In this document: piece by piece, positions 46,257 to 56,633 of the stretch
Layout of the letters: each line of letters starts with the position of its first letter
How positions within the stretch are numbered: position 1 is the stretch's first letter
NCBI GenBank assembly: GCA_007026445.1
Contig: VDMD01000083.1
Location: forward strand, 1-64,000
Reading direction: 5' to 3'
Length of the DNA: 64,000 bases
Source of the DNA: Schizophyllum amplum
Taxonomy: Eukaryota; Basidiomycota; Agaricomycetes; Agaricales; Schizophyllaceae
The notes under the pieces: model-generated
Databases searched by the model: none
What the model was told of the DNA's origin: nothing
The model's input: the letters and a program-made list of their open reading frames with translations, nothing else
Translations under genes and position numbers: made by a program

Positions 46257-49200
46257 ATGTGGACTCGTTGGGCGCTTATCCTGGTTTGCAACCTCCTCGC
46301 CGCCTCGCAGACGTCAAGAGGCGCTCCCGAGGGGTTCCCCACATCTGGAAACGGGCTGTGGTATGACGCGCCCGGCGTGTACTGGGGGAGGGACTTCCTT
46401 CCCGTGGGCAATGGGTTTCTCGCAGGTGCGCTGCGAGAGCTTTGAGGATATATTGCCCCTTGGCTTTATGATCTAGAGCAGCGCCCGTCAGACTGTGTGC
46501 ATTTGGCTGACGAACTGCGAAGCTATGACCCCGGGTGGCACGAGTTTTGAGGCGACGCAATTAAACTTGGAGTCCCTTTGGTCCGGGGGGCCTTTCCAGA
46601 ACTTGGTGAGTTAGTGCTCGATGCTGATCCGCGGAATGACTGCCAGTCCATGCCATGTTACCTAGGAATTGACTGACACTGTGCCATCTGCAGTCCTACC
46701 ACGGCGGGAACAAGGAGACGTCCGACCGCGAGGCTACAAAGCAAGCGATGGCAAGCATACAGGACACGATATTCAGCACGGGTACCGCGACCGGTACGTA
46801 CGTCTGCTCTCGTTGCAGCAATTTCGCCTCCGTCCATTAAGCCCGGTGCTAACTTTCGATCCTGCAGACCTCACAGCCCTCATGGTGGATGAGCAGATTA
46901 ACTACGGTACGCATGTAGCTCGAACCATACTCTGCATTCATTGTTGACGCTGCAACGACCCAGGATCTTATGCCGGCGCGGGATACCTACTGACGAGCAC
47001 GGACCTCACGGGAGAGGTCTCTGATTACGCACGCTGGCTCGACCTCGACCAAGCCGTCGCGCGCACACTGTGGACCCAGGGAGACACAATCACGAATAGG
47101 TATTGCCCTCGATTCGTCTGTAACCTTCTTTTCAATTCACCTTCGCTGACAACTCCCATCCTCCACAGAACAACCTTCTGCTCGCATCCTGCTAAAGCAT
47201 GCGTACAGCACACCGCGTCCTCCGCCTCACAAACCTTCACCTTCGCCTTCTCGGTCGCCCCCGAGCCAGAGCTGCCCTCGCCGAACGTGACGTGCCTCGA
47301 TGACGCGACGCTGCAGGTGCGCGGGTACGCCGGCGCGCCAGGGATGCTGTATGAGATCCTCTTCTACGCGTCGTCGGCGTCCGGCGCGGTGTCCTGCGCG
47401 CCCGCCGCCCCCTTCAACACGTCCGTCGACACAGCGAACGCCACGCTGACCGTCTCCAGCGCCGCGGACGTTACGCTGCTCTGGGTAGGCGACACTGAAT
47501 ATTCGATGGACGCAGGCGACGCCGCCCATGGGTTCTCCTTCCGCGGCGCCGACCCGCACGAGGCGCTCGCCGCGCGCCTGGCCGCGCTGCAAACCACGGC
47601 CTTCGACGGTCTGCTGGAAACGCATGTCGCCGATGCCAACGCCACGCTGCACACGTTCGCGCTCGACCTGGGCCAGACGCCGCAACTGGACGTGACGACG
47701 GCGGCGCTGATGCAGGCATACCAGACGGACGACGGCAACCCGTACATTGAGTGGTTGTTGTTCAACTTCGGACGCTATCTGCTGTGGGGTAGCGCCCGGG
47801 GCACGCTGCCGGCGAATCTGCAGGGCAAGTGGGGAGCGGGGTATTCGAATGCTTGGGGCGCAGGTGCGTGCAACAAACTGTTTTTATGGCGATGTCTTTT
47901 GTGGCAAACATCTTTGTCCATCTGTGGCGGGTTCGTTTCCGTGGCATATGCTCGCCCTACCCAAATACACTCCACAGTTTGGGTACAATGCACTGACTCT
48001 TCATTTCACAGACTACCGTACGTATATTCAAAAATCCAAGTCACAGAGGGCCCAGCCTGAAACAATGACATCCAGACGCGAACATCAACATCCAGATGAA
48101 CCTTTGGTCGGCGGAGATGACGGGGCTGGATGTGTCACAGTCCATGTTTGACTATATGGAGGTGAATGAGTTGGGCACGAGCGCTTTGGGTCAGCGGGGC
48201 GAAGGCTCCCTAGGAGCGGGTCGAGTGCTAACTTCGAACATGTTCGAACTGTCCCCGTGTTCTTCGAACCTTTCCCCTATTCTTCGAACCTTTCCCCTAT
48301 TCTTCGAGATTTCTTCATGCTTCTCGAGCTTTCCCCATGTTTCTCGAGCTTTCCCCATGTTTCTCGAGCCTGGAGTTGGAGCGACCGACCGGCACGTCCC
48401 ATATCCTCTTGAAACCCTCGTAGTCTCTCGAAATCCACCTAACACTATCCTCTCTCAGAAAACCTGGGTACCGCGAGGCACCCAGACGGCGCAGAACCTG
48501 TACAACATCGACGAGGGCTGGGTTACCCATAACGAGATGAATGTGCGTCTGAGTCTGTCTTTGTTGTCGTCAGCCTGTCTTTGTTACCGGGTCGCTTTGC
48601 CGAAGTTGTCGCTGGTGCATCATTCTTTCCTGCGTTCAAATCGTGCGACTATGATCATCCGGTCGCTGAAAGCTAGTCTCCAGCAGACGCTCACGACTAA
48701 CCGCCCACGCTAGATTTTCGGCCACACCGGCATGAAGCTCGGCGATCCACAGTGGGCGAATTATCCAGGTATGTGAATAATGCGGTCTTATAATGTCTGA
48801 ATTGCTGGCTGACTTCGCTTTTATTCTCAGAGGCCAATGCGTGGATGGTGAGGCCCTACTTATCTTTCCCGGACATAATGTGCCGCTCGTGAGCAAGGGC
48901 CACCTCGAGATGACTGTCCCTCGCGCTTTGAAAGGATCATTGCCTCGGATGATCATCCTTCGCGCGTTGAGATATCCGATCCTCTCATTGATTCTCCATC
49001 TCGTCTTACTTCAACCTCGCTCTCCCAGATGCTCCACGTCTGGGACCACTTCGACTACACGAACGACGTTAGCTGGTGGCAGGCGCAGGGCTACCCGCTG
49101 CTCAAGGTGCGTGCGTGATCTTTGGTGTGTGCGTGATCTCTGGTGGCGTTTGGTTGCGTCCGCGTGTGCGAGAACAGCAACCTGACGAGTCGTGCCCATA

Positions 49201-50835
49201 CCCTAAGGACTCGAGGCGCGCCCCAACCCTATGTACTCACCATTGTTTAACCCCAGAGCGTTGCCCAATTCCACCTCCACCGCCTCGTCCAGGACCGCTA
49301 CTTCAACGACTCATCGCTCGTTACGGCGCCCTGCAACTCGCCGGAGCAGAAGGCGGTGACGCTAGGTGAGTCGTGATGCGGTAACTCTGCGTGAGTCGTG
49401 ATGCGGTGGATCTGCGTGAGTCGTGATGCAGCTGGACGACATGGATGGACGTGACGTGGAAGATAGACGGCTGGAACCATGCTCTAGGACGGCTGGAACC
49501 GTTTTCAAGCGCTACGGTGTACGCGAGTACGGTACTAAGTACCATCCAACAGGCTGCGCCCACGCCCAACAACTCGTCTGGCAGCTCTTCAATGCGGTAG
49601 ACAAGGGATTCGAGGCCTCTGGGGACACAGATGCAGAGTTCTTGGACGGTGAGTTGGACGCTCGGTAGCTGACCTCGGACGCCCGGCCGCATGTCCACTG
49701 TCCAGCGGATGCCTGGTGGCATATGTCCAGGGATGCTCATTTGACCACAGCCATACGAACAGCCCGCGATCAAATGGATAAAGGGATCCACATAGGCTCC
49801 TGGGGACAGCTTCAAGGTGCGGATTAGGTGATTCTTGGGGAAGTTTCCCGTTCTTGAGAAAGCTTCCCGTTCTTGAGAAAGCTTCCCGTTCTTGAGGAAG
49901 GTTTTCCAACTGACTTCCATGCGCGTAGAGTGGAAAATCGACATGGACGACCCGGCGGACGTCCACCGGCACCTGTCGCACCTCATTGGGCTGTATCCTG
50001 GGTATGCGCTCGCCTCGTACGATGAGGAGAAGCGGGGATCGGATGTTGCATACACAAAGGCGCATGCTGCGTACACCAAGGCGCAGGTCCTTGACGCCGC
50101 CGCGGTCAGCCTCGCGCACCGTGGAAACGGTACAGGACCGGACGGGGACGCGGGGTGGGAGAAGGTGTGGCGCGCGGCGGCGTGGGCGCAGCTCGGGGAC
50201 GCGGACACATTCTATCATATCCTCACTGTGAGTTCGACTTCCGGTCCTCCCGATGGCGCACAGACATTCACGCGCCGGTGCATGTTCATTCTCGCGCGTT
50301 GCCTGTTCATTCTGGCTCTGTCCACCGTGCACCACCTGACCCATCCGACTCGCGCATTCCTTACCCCTCACCCACCGCTCACTAACTCCCTCTCCCGTAG
50401 TACGCCATCGCCACCAACTTCGCCGAGAATCTCTTCAGCGTGTACAACCCCGGGGACGCGGATCCCATATTCCAGATCGACGCGAACCTCGGACACCCGG
50501 CAGCGGTGCTCAATGCGTTGATTCAAGCGCCCGATGTTGCCACAATTAAAGCGCCCGATGTTGCCACATATGACGATCCGCTGGTCACCACCCTCCCCCA
50601 TCCGCTGGTCATCACCCTCCTCCCCGCCCTCCCCGCCCAGTGGCCCTCGGGGTCGATCACGGGCGCCAGAGTGAGAGGCGGGATGACGGTCGATATGGAG
50701 TGGAGTGGGGGAGAGCTGAAGAGCGCGACTATCACGGTGGGGGAAAACATTGTGCCGAGAGACGTCCAGGTCGTGGTGGGCGGGGAGGTCGTGCTTGAGT
50801 TCACGACGGCGCCGGGGATGGTACAGAGCATATAA
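46257..50835 (+). CDS. Secreted GH95 alpha-L-fucosidase, copy 2 (expanded)
   Basis: Seventeen exons: 46257-46425, 46523-46605, 46694-46793, 46868-46906, 46964-47099, 47169-47863, 48012-48017, 48076-48161, 48459-48542, 48714-48768, 48831-48847, 49029-49106, 49257-49365, 49553-49648, 49751-49816, 49929-50227, 50401-50835; 850 residues. The function and motif order are those of copy 1: signal peptide MWTRWALILVCNLLAASQTS, 'GNGFLAAMTPGG', 'LNLESLWSGGPFQN', 'APCNSPEQ', '[20 protein letters not shown]', '[16 protein letters not shown]'. All 16 intron positions and phases are shared with copy 1, including the 6-nt exon 7. Introns from exon 8 onward are mostly two to six times longer through tandem repeats. 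Exons 16 and 17 carry extra in-frame repeats ('YTKAHAAYTKAQ', 'APDVATIKAPDVAT'). The reading frame is intact, so it is probably still functional. Confidence 0.93.
48237..48371. repeat. Tandem repeats in GH95 copy 2 intron 8
   Basis: Two adjacent arrays: units like TTCTTCGAACCTTTCCCCTA (about 20 nt), then TTTCTCGAGCTTTCCCCATG-type units (about 19-20 nt). They swell the intron to 297 nt; the matching intron of copy 1 is 47 nt. Confidence 0.85.
49365..49431. repeat. Tandem repeat starting at the donor of GH95 copy 2 intron 13
   Basis: About 2.7 copies of a 25-nt unit containing GTGAGTCGTGATGCGG. Because the unit includes the splice donor, the donor sequence itself is present three times. Confidence 0.85.
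49832..49905. repeat. Tandem repeat in GH95 copy 2 intron 15
   Basis: Three near-identical 19-nt units of CCCGTTCTTGAGAAAGCTT type. Confidence 0.85.
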
Positions 50836-50852
50836 GCGGTGGCTGAAGGGCG

Positions 50853-50912
50853 TCTAGTCATTGTGCATCGAGTCATTGTGCATCGAGTCATTGTGCATCT
50901 AGTCATTGTGCA
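50853..50912. repeat. 15-nt tandem repeat after the GH95 copy 2 stop
   Basis: Four copies of AGTCATTGTGCATCG-type units in the probable 3' UTR. Confidence 0.85.
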
Positions 50913-51028
50913 ATAGTTGTACTACCAACCTACAGTTGTAGAAGTCGAACTCAGGGCGCTATTGCATACACCGAGGGAGGGTTTTATCGGACCCGTTCTA
51001 AGTACCACTCAACGCAGCCTGGGTCTAC

Positions 51029-51132
51029 CGCCATCCAACGCCAGGGTGTATACCCTCACTCCACGCCAGGGTGTATACCCTCACTCCACGTCAGGGACCA
51101 CCTTCACTCCACGTCAGGGACCACCTTCACCA
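51029..51132. repeat. Tandem duplication covering the stop codon of the dehydrogenase gene
   Basis: Two copies of a 30-nt unit (CCAGGGTGTATACCCTCACT...) are followed by two copies of a 26-nt unit (CACTCCACGTCAGGGACCAC...). Read on the minus strand, the second unit contains the last codons and TGA of the dehydrogenase, so a second copy of its terminus lies just after the real stop. Confidence 0.8.
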
Positions 51133-54100
51133 CCACTTTCCCCTTCGCCCGATGCGACATGACCCTCTCGTACGCCTTCAGCACGTCCTCAAACGCGAAC
51201 ACCGAGTCAACGACAGGCTTGAGAGTGCCTGTACGATGTTCGGTCAGTTTACGAACAATGAACCCATCCCCCAAACTCACCTGCAGCCAACATCCCATTC
51301 ATATCCTCCAGGTCCTCCTTCTTGCTCATCAGCGCATACGTCGAGTGCTTCCGGGGGATGCCACCAAGGAAGCGCGGCCAGATGGCCGCGAGGCCGTGCT
51401 TGAGGATCGTAGCGATCTGGCAGAGGAAGAGGAGTTAGTGGGATGTGAGAAGGGAGAGGATAAGTGAGATGCGGGAGAAAATGAGAGCGAGATGCGGGAG
51501 AGAATGAGAGCGAGATATGGGAGAGAATGAGAGTGAGATATGGGAGAGAATGTGAGCGAGATGTGGGAGAGAGAGAATGAGAGTGAGATGTGGGCGAGAA
51601 TGCAGAAGGAAGGACGGAAGGGAGGGCATGCATCGTCAAGAATGAATATGCATCGTGCATCGTCAAGAATGGGTATGCGTCGTACAGGAATGTCCACGTG
51701 AAACAGACATGGAGAGCGAACCAATTATCGAGAGCGAACCAGCCATGGAAAGCGAACCAGCCATGAAAAGCGAACCAGCTATCCAGAGTGAAACAGACAT
51801 GGAGAGCGAACCAAATATGGAGAGTGAATCAATCATCGAGAGTGCATCGTGCTTTTGGCGCAGACCTTCGGGGACATTTAGTGGCGCGAGAATACTAGAC
51901 TCACCTTCCAGGATGTACGAAGAGTTCTCCTAGCCTTCGGGGGCACGTTGGAGGTTTTGATGCCAGTTCAAAGGACGGTCGAAGGATTTGAGAGCCCTCA
52001 AAGACAGCAAAATGTTTTAAGTCCTGCTGAAAGGTGGCTCAAATTATTTCTCTGGCCTTCCAAATGCATTGGTATATTTTTGATGACCTCCCAAGTAGGG
52101 CCGCAGGTTATCGGTATCCAGTCAAGCATGAGCGCAGGTTTTCGACGCAGTTCAAGTTCGGACCGATGTCCGCCGATCATGTGATAAGATCGCGCGCCAC
52201 CGCGACCGTGAATGAGGCACGTACTATACTACTCAAGCACGCTGAAGAACGAAGGCTACTTACCAGAGCCAAGCCGTCTTAAGAATAATGAGGCTTTGGT
52301 GAGGCGCGGGCGCAGCGGGTGCGGCCCAACGCGACAATGAGACCGCGTTCCGCGTTCGATCACTGGATGCCGTCGCGTCCAGGTCGCGTCGATCGCGTTG
52401 TCCTTGCGTTGAGCGCTCTCATGAACGGCTTCAACTTTCCATCAAGTCAATCCTTAGCCTACCCTCAGGTGGTCCGTGCGTCATGCGATCGCCTGATTGC
52501 AACACGATCCGAGACGGCGCCTCGAACCCTTTGCCTCTTGCCTCTACCAACCATGTTCGTCTGCCCGGCCCCGTTTCATTCCCATTCTCTCCGCTTGTGC
52601 CTTTATGAAGATCGACGAGCAGCCAGCTGTCGGCAACAAGATGTCTGGCCTATGCGTCGCCTGACCGCGACCAGCGTTCGGTAAAAGCGCATGCATCCGT
52701 TGGAATGGCCATAGGAGGGGCCTGCGACTCACAAGGTGCGTCTGATGCCCCGCGACCGGGTTATCAATGTTTACAATACACTACAGCGTGCCAGAAGCTC
52801 CTCCGATCGCAATAGGAGCGCATACACCCAGGTCGTGGGTTCGCCGGTGATCGCTTTTGAGCGAAGGTCCCATTCCAGGTGCGCTCACGATCGCTGAAAC
52901 CGCGCGCAATAACATGAAGTCTCGGGTAGCGCGATCCTGAACTGCCGGGGACAAGCGCGTCTCGGCGACACTTCCTCCGCGTCTACGCGCGATCGACATG
53001 AGGTACGCCAGCAAACTTGCACCGCATATATGCGCATATGTCACTTACATTCTTACTCTAGCTGTGCTCATTGTCCCTAACGCGCTGGGAGTTGTCGTCG
53101 CCACCGGGCCGACACGAACAGCGCGAAGCCTCGATTCCTGCCTGACTATCATGATGGGTGCAGACCGAGCGCGACATGCGCGTTCCCGATCTGGGATGAA
53201 CATTAACATACGTTCGCCTACGAGAATTACGTCCCACGAGCCCATCTCTCCCCCACCTCATCGTCAAATTCGTCGCATCATCTCGTCGGTAAGCATCTAC
53301 GCCGCAAAATTGCTCGCCCGGGCGCAGCTCTCCGCCTCCGCCAGCTCAAGCGCATCCTTCGCTCAGACCTGAGGTGAGGACTAGAAGCGATATGTGACTC
53401 TCACTGACGGCAGCGCGACGACTCGCGACGTGCAAGCGAGGTCAGCGACGTGAATTCGCCACCGCCGCCTCGGAGGAACGCACGATCTGGCGGACGCAGC
53501 TCCGAAGCGCGACGAGAACAAGTGTATGTATTTCTCGTACCGATATCGGCACGCTCTTACTTATCATTGCCTTTAGACAATAATGTCAATGCTTCCGTTC
53601 TCGCAGCCACAAGCGCGCACCGCTGCTTCTTGCTCTTGGGAACTCCGTACGTCGTCTAGGTGTTTGATTGCTCTCTCGCTGTTCTATTGTAGTACCATTG
53701 CGCTGCCTCGCTCGTATCTCATGTACTGTAGTCGATTAATTAACGTGATTGCTGTGATGGTGTCGGGTTCCCAGGACCCAAGTACCAAAAACCTTATGAA
53801 CCGTTGATCCTGAGATAACATTGGCTGCTCTGGAAGCCTATGCAAGCTTTGATTGCCTTTCAGGTCGGCCAAAACCTCTGCTACCTTTCAAGTACGGAAA
53901 TCTTCGGTAACCTTTCAAACAAGCGAGAAGCTTCCCAGCTTCGCCCAACTTCGTTATCATCCTACGACCGGCAAAGGTATCGCAGGATTCCCATGCCTTC
54001 GGGCACTTTTGCTTGCGTTCGCAGCCTGCTAAAGTCTGCGGCAAGGGGTGCGATGTGAACCAATCCTCAAGAGTGACCCAATCCTCAAGAGTGAACCAAT

Positions 54101-56633
54101 CATCGAGAGCGAACCAATCATCGAGAGTGAACCAATCCTCAAGAGTGACCCAATCCTCAAGCCAAACACGCACATTCGACAGCGTCGTCGGCCCCATAAA
54201 GAAGCCCGTCGTCACGTACACGCCCCCGGGCGCCAAATACGCCTCGCTGTGGGTGTACAGAGCCGGATCGGTCCCGCCCACCGCGTCCACGATGAGGTGG
54301 AACTTGGTCGAGGGCGAGGTATTGGTCGAGGGCGAGGTCTTGGTCGAGGATGGGCTCTCGGTCGAGGATGGGCTCTTGGTCGAGGATGGGCTCTCGGTCG
54401 CGGTCGCGGACGGGTCCTTCGCCAGCTGCTCATGCACCGGCGCCTTCTTGTAATCCACAAACTGCAAGTAAAAAGGTGGAGTGGTCAGCTCAGCGTAACA
54501 AGGTGCGTGTCGAATGCAGCGTGCGTGTCGAATGCAGTGTGCGTGCATATCGCACGATGCAGTGTGCATATCGGAGGATGCATCGTGCGTGCATATCGGA
54601 GGATGCAGCGTGCGCATATCGGAGGATGCAGCGTGCGCATATCGGAGGATGCAGCGTGCGCATATCGGAGGATGCATCATGCGTGCAATGCGCATATCGG
54701 AATGCAGTCCGACTGCATATCATAAAACGCGACATATCTCACTGAGACGCGACCACTCACCCCATCGGCACCCAGCGCCCTCACCATCCCCTCGTTCTGC
54801 GCGGATGCGCTCGCCACGACGCGCGCCGCGCCCTTCGCCTTGGCCATCTGGATCGCGTAGGCGCCGACCGAGGAGCTGCCGCCGTTGACGAAAACGCTCT
54901 GATCGGGTTCCAGGACGAAGGCGCTGCCGCCGTTGACGGAGGCGCTGCCGCCGTTGACGGAGGCGCTGCCGCCGTTGACGAAGGCGCTGCTGCCGTTGAC
55001 GGAGGCGCTGCCGCCGTTGACGAAGGCGCTGCTGCCGTTGACGGAGGTGCTCTGGTCGGGCTCCAGGGTACCATCCGCGCGACGGGCGAGGTTACCGGAG
55101 CGGAATAGCATCTAAGTGATATGCGTCAGTTCCAGCATCATGGCCGCCCCTCGACTTCTCCACCATCGCTACACCACTACGCTCCAGCGATCTCGGATGT
55201 GCGCTGCCACACCACTCCAGCGATCGATGTGCGCTGCCACTACGCTCCAGCGATCGATGTGCGCTGCCACACCACTCGAGCGATCTCGGATGTGCGCTGC
55301 CACACCACTCGAGCGATCTCGGATGTGCGCTGCCACACCACTCGAGCGACCGCCAAACAAGCCATCCGCATACCTGATAGGCCGTCTGTCCCGCGAGCGC
55401 CATCCCCGCCGCGCCCGTGGGTGCTACGTGCGCGGGACGGCGTACGATGTGCGTCGTCGGGATACGGAGGTACTCGCATAGCGCGCCCTGACGAATTTTG
55501 ATCGAGAGGCCTGGGAGGGAGTTAGTGAGAAGTATGGGAGTTTAGTGAGAAGTATGGGAGTGAGTTAGGAAGTGAGTGAGTGAGGTATGGGAGTGAGTGA
55601 GTTAGGAAGTGAGTGAGTGAGTTAGGAAATGAGTGAGTTAGGAAGTGAGTGAGATGAGAATGCGAATGCGAGTTCAGCCAAGTCATGTAGTCAGTCACCC
55701 GGGACAATGTTTAGTCGTCGGCCAGAAGACTCCACCACCACCACCACCACCACCACCACCACCACCACCACCACCACCACCACCACCACCACCAAGAGTC
55801 CTTGGACCGCCGGGAAAAAACGCACGGCTCAAAGGAAAACGCACGGCTCAAAGAAAAACGCACGGCTCAAAGAAAAACGCGCGCCCCAGAGAAAAAAAAA
55901 TCGCGCAACGTACCGACTTCCACAAACCCCCAAACCGCATCGCCCTCCTTGAATTCGGTGCCGTTCGCGTCCACGACCGTCCCCGCAAAGTCGTTCTCCG
56001 CAGGCAGCGGGCGTCGGGCGAGGAAGTCGGGGAACAGGCTCATCACCTTGTAGCCGCTGCATGTGTGGGAAGAATGAGTGAGTGAGTGTTGGTGAGAGAA
56101 TGAGTGAGTATTGGTGAGAGAATGAGTGAGTATTGGTGAGAGAATGGGTGAGTGTTGGTGAGAGAATGAGTGAGTGTTGGTGAGAGACAGACAGACGTGA
56201 AGAGAGAAAGAGAAAGAAGAACAGACAAGGTATACACGCAATGCGTCCGCACGCAGAGAATGCATCCACACGCCAGAGAGAGACAATGCATACGCAGAGA
56301 GACAGTGCATACGCAGGGAGACGCGATGCATGTATGGGATACACAATGCATGTATAGGATCACGAGCAGCTCAAGTGGGCAAACAGCTGAAATGGACACA
56401 CAGCTGAACTAGTAAACAAACACGCACACAGGATTCAGCGCCGCCGCTTCGACGCGCACGAGCACCTCGCCGAACCGCGGCTTGGGTACCGGCCAGTCAC
56501 GGTGAAGGCGGAGCACCTGGTCGGGGGTCCCGCGGCGCTCGATGATCCAGGCGCGCTGGGTGGTCGGAATGATCCAGGCGCGCTGGGTAGTCGGGATGCC
56601 GCTCGGGATGCTGCTTGGCACGGTGCCGCTCAT
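51104..56633 (-). CDS. Medium-chain dehydrogenase/quinone reductase (MDR) gene enlarged by tandem duplications
   Basis: Exons (minus) 56633-56428, 56056-55914, 55510-55374, 55111-54761, 54461-54174, 51416-51281 and 51228-51104 give 461 residues, about 100 more than usual. MDR order: GroES-like part ('FGEVLVRVEAAALNPVGYK', 'GDAVWGFVEVG'), then 'GMALAGQTAYQMLFRSGNL', the nucleotide-binding turn 'VFVNGGSSSVGAYAIQ', 'ALGADGFVDYKK', 'HLIVDAVGGTDPALY' and the C-terminal 'LKPVVDSVFAFEDVLKAYE'. It probably reduces quinones or enones with NAD(P)H; a catalytic zinc set was not seen. Extra residues are in-frame repeats: PTTQRAWII twice, about 50 residues of VNGGSA-type units just before the nucleotide-binding turn, and SPSSTE/SPSSTK units. 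Introns are 371, 403, 262, 299 and 2757 nt; only the last (52 nt) is of normal size. Frame and splice sites are intact. Confidence 0.88.
51464..51602. repeat. Degenerate purine-rich tandem repeat at the 3' side of MDR intron 5
   Basis: Units of about 20 nt, GAGATGTGGGAGAGAATGAG type, with GAG/GTG changes. Confidence 0.85.
51697..51850. repeat. 18-nt repeat array, 3' arm of MDR intron 5
   Basis: About eight units of GAGAGCGAACCAGCCATG type. The same family is found at 54054-54164 in the same orientation, about 2.2 kb away at the other end of the intron. Confidence 0.85.
51851..54053. other. 2.2-kb non-repetitive segment inside MDR intron 5
   Basis: Mostly unique sequence without a supportable gene, lying between two arms of one 18-nt repeat family. 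Its edges repeat short words (CCTTCGGGGAC at about 51865 and 51934, CCTTCGGGCAC at about 53996; CCTTTCAAG/A near 53887-53915). No convincing terminal inverted repeats or target duplication was found. It could be an inserted element or original DNA caught in an exon-skipping gene structure. Confidence 0.5.
54054..54164. repeat. 18-nt repeat array, 5' arm of MDR intron 5
   Basis: Six units of GAGTGAACCAATCATCGA / GAGTGACCCAATCCTCAA type, immediately inside the splice donor at 54173. Confidence 0.85.
54300..54412. repeat. In-frame 18-nt tandem repeat in MDR exon 5
   Basis: Units of about 18 nt, read on the minus strand as SPSSTE/SPSSTK and degraded at one end to TSPSTN. They sit between the dehydrogenase core phrases 'VHEQLAKDPS' and 'FHLIVDAVGG'. 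Confidence 0.85.
54497..54720. repeat. 22-nt tandem repeat in MDR intron 4
   Basis: Several units of GCATATCGGAGGATGCAGCGTG type (about 22 nt, not a multiple of three), filling most of the 299-nt intron. The unit size moves the repeat through all three frames, so it could not persist in coding sequence. Confidence 0.85.
54898..55057. repeat. In-frame 18-nt tandem repeat in MDR exon 4
   Basis: Six to eight copies of GACGGAGGCGCTGCCGCCGT-type sequence (18-nt period), read on the minus strand as VNGGSA/VNGSSA. A second copy of 'LEPDQS' closes the array, so the whole block looks like a local duplication that then expanded. Confidence 0.88.
55170..55350. repeat. Tandem repeat in MDR intron 3
   Basis: About six units of 25-33 nt (AGCGATCTCGGATGTGCGCT plus GCCACACCACTCG), alternating short and long forms. 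Confidence 0.85.
55511..55880. repeat. Compound simple repeats in MDR intron 2
   Basis: From left: GTGAGTGAGTTAGGAA-type units (55520-55655), a near-perfect (CCA)n run of about 20 units at 55732-55793, and four 18-19-nt units of CACGGCTCAAAGAAAAACG type at 55815-55880. Together they enlarge this intron to 403 nt. Confidence 0.88.
56066..56190. repeat. 20-nt tandem repeat in MDR intron 1
   Basis: Five to six units of GAGTGAGTATTGGTGAGAGA type, close to the intron's acceptor side. Confidence 0.85.

Noticed and set aside
53838..54695. 285-residue minus-strand frame with 'EDWFTL' repeats
   Set aside because: It overlaps MDR exon 5 and runs on through the splice donor into the repeat-filled intron; the part beyond the donor has no counterpart in the enzyme family.
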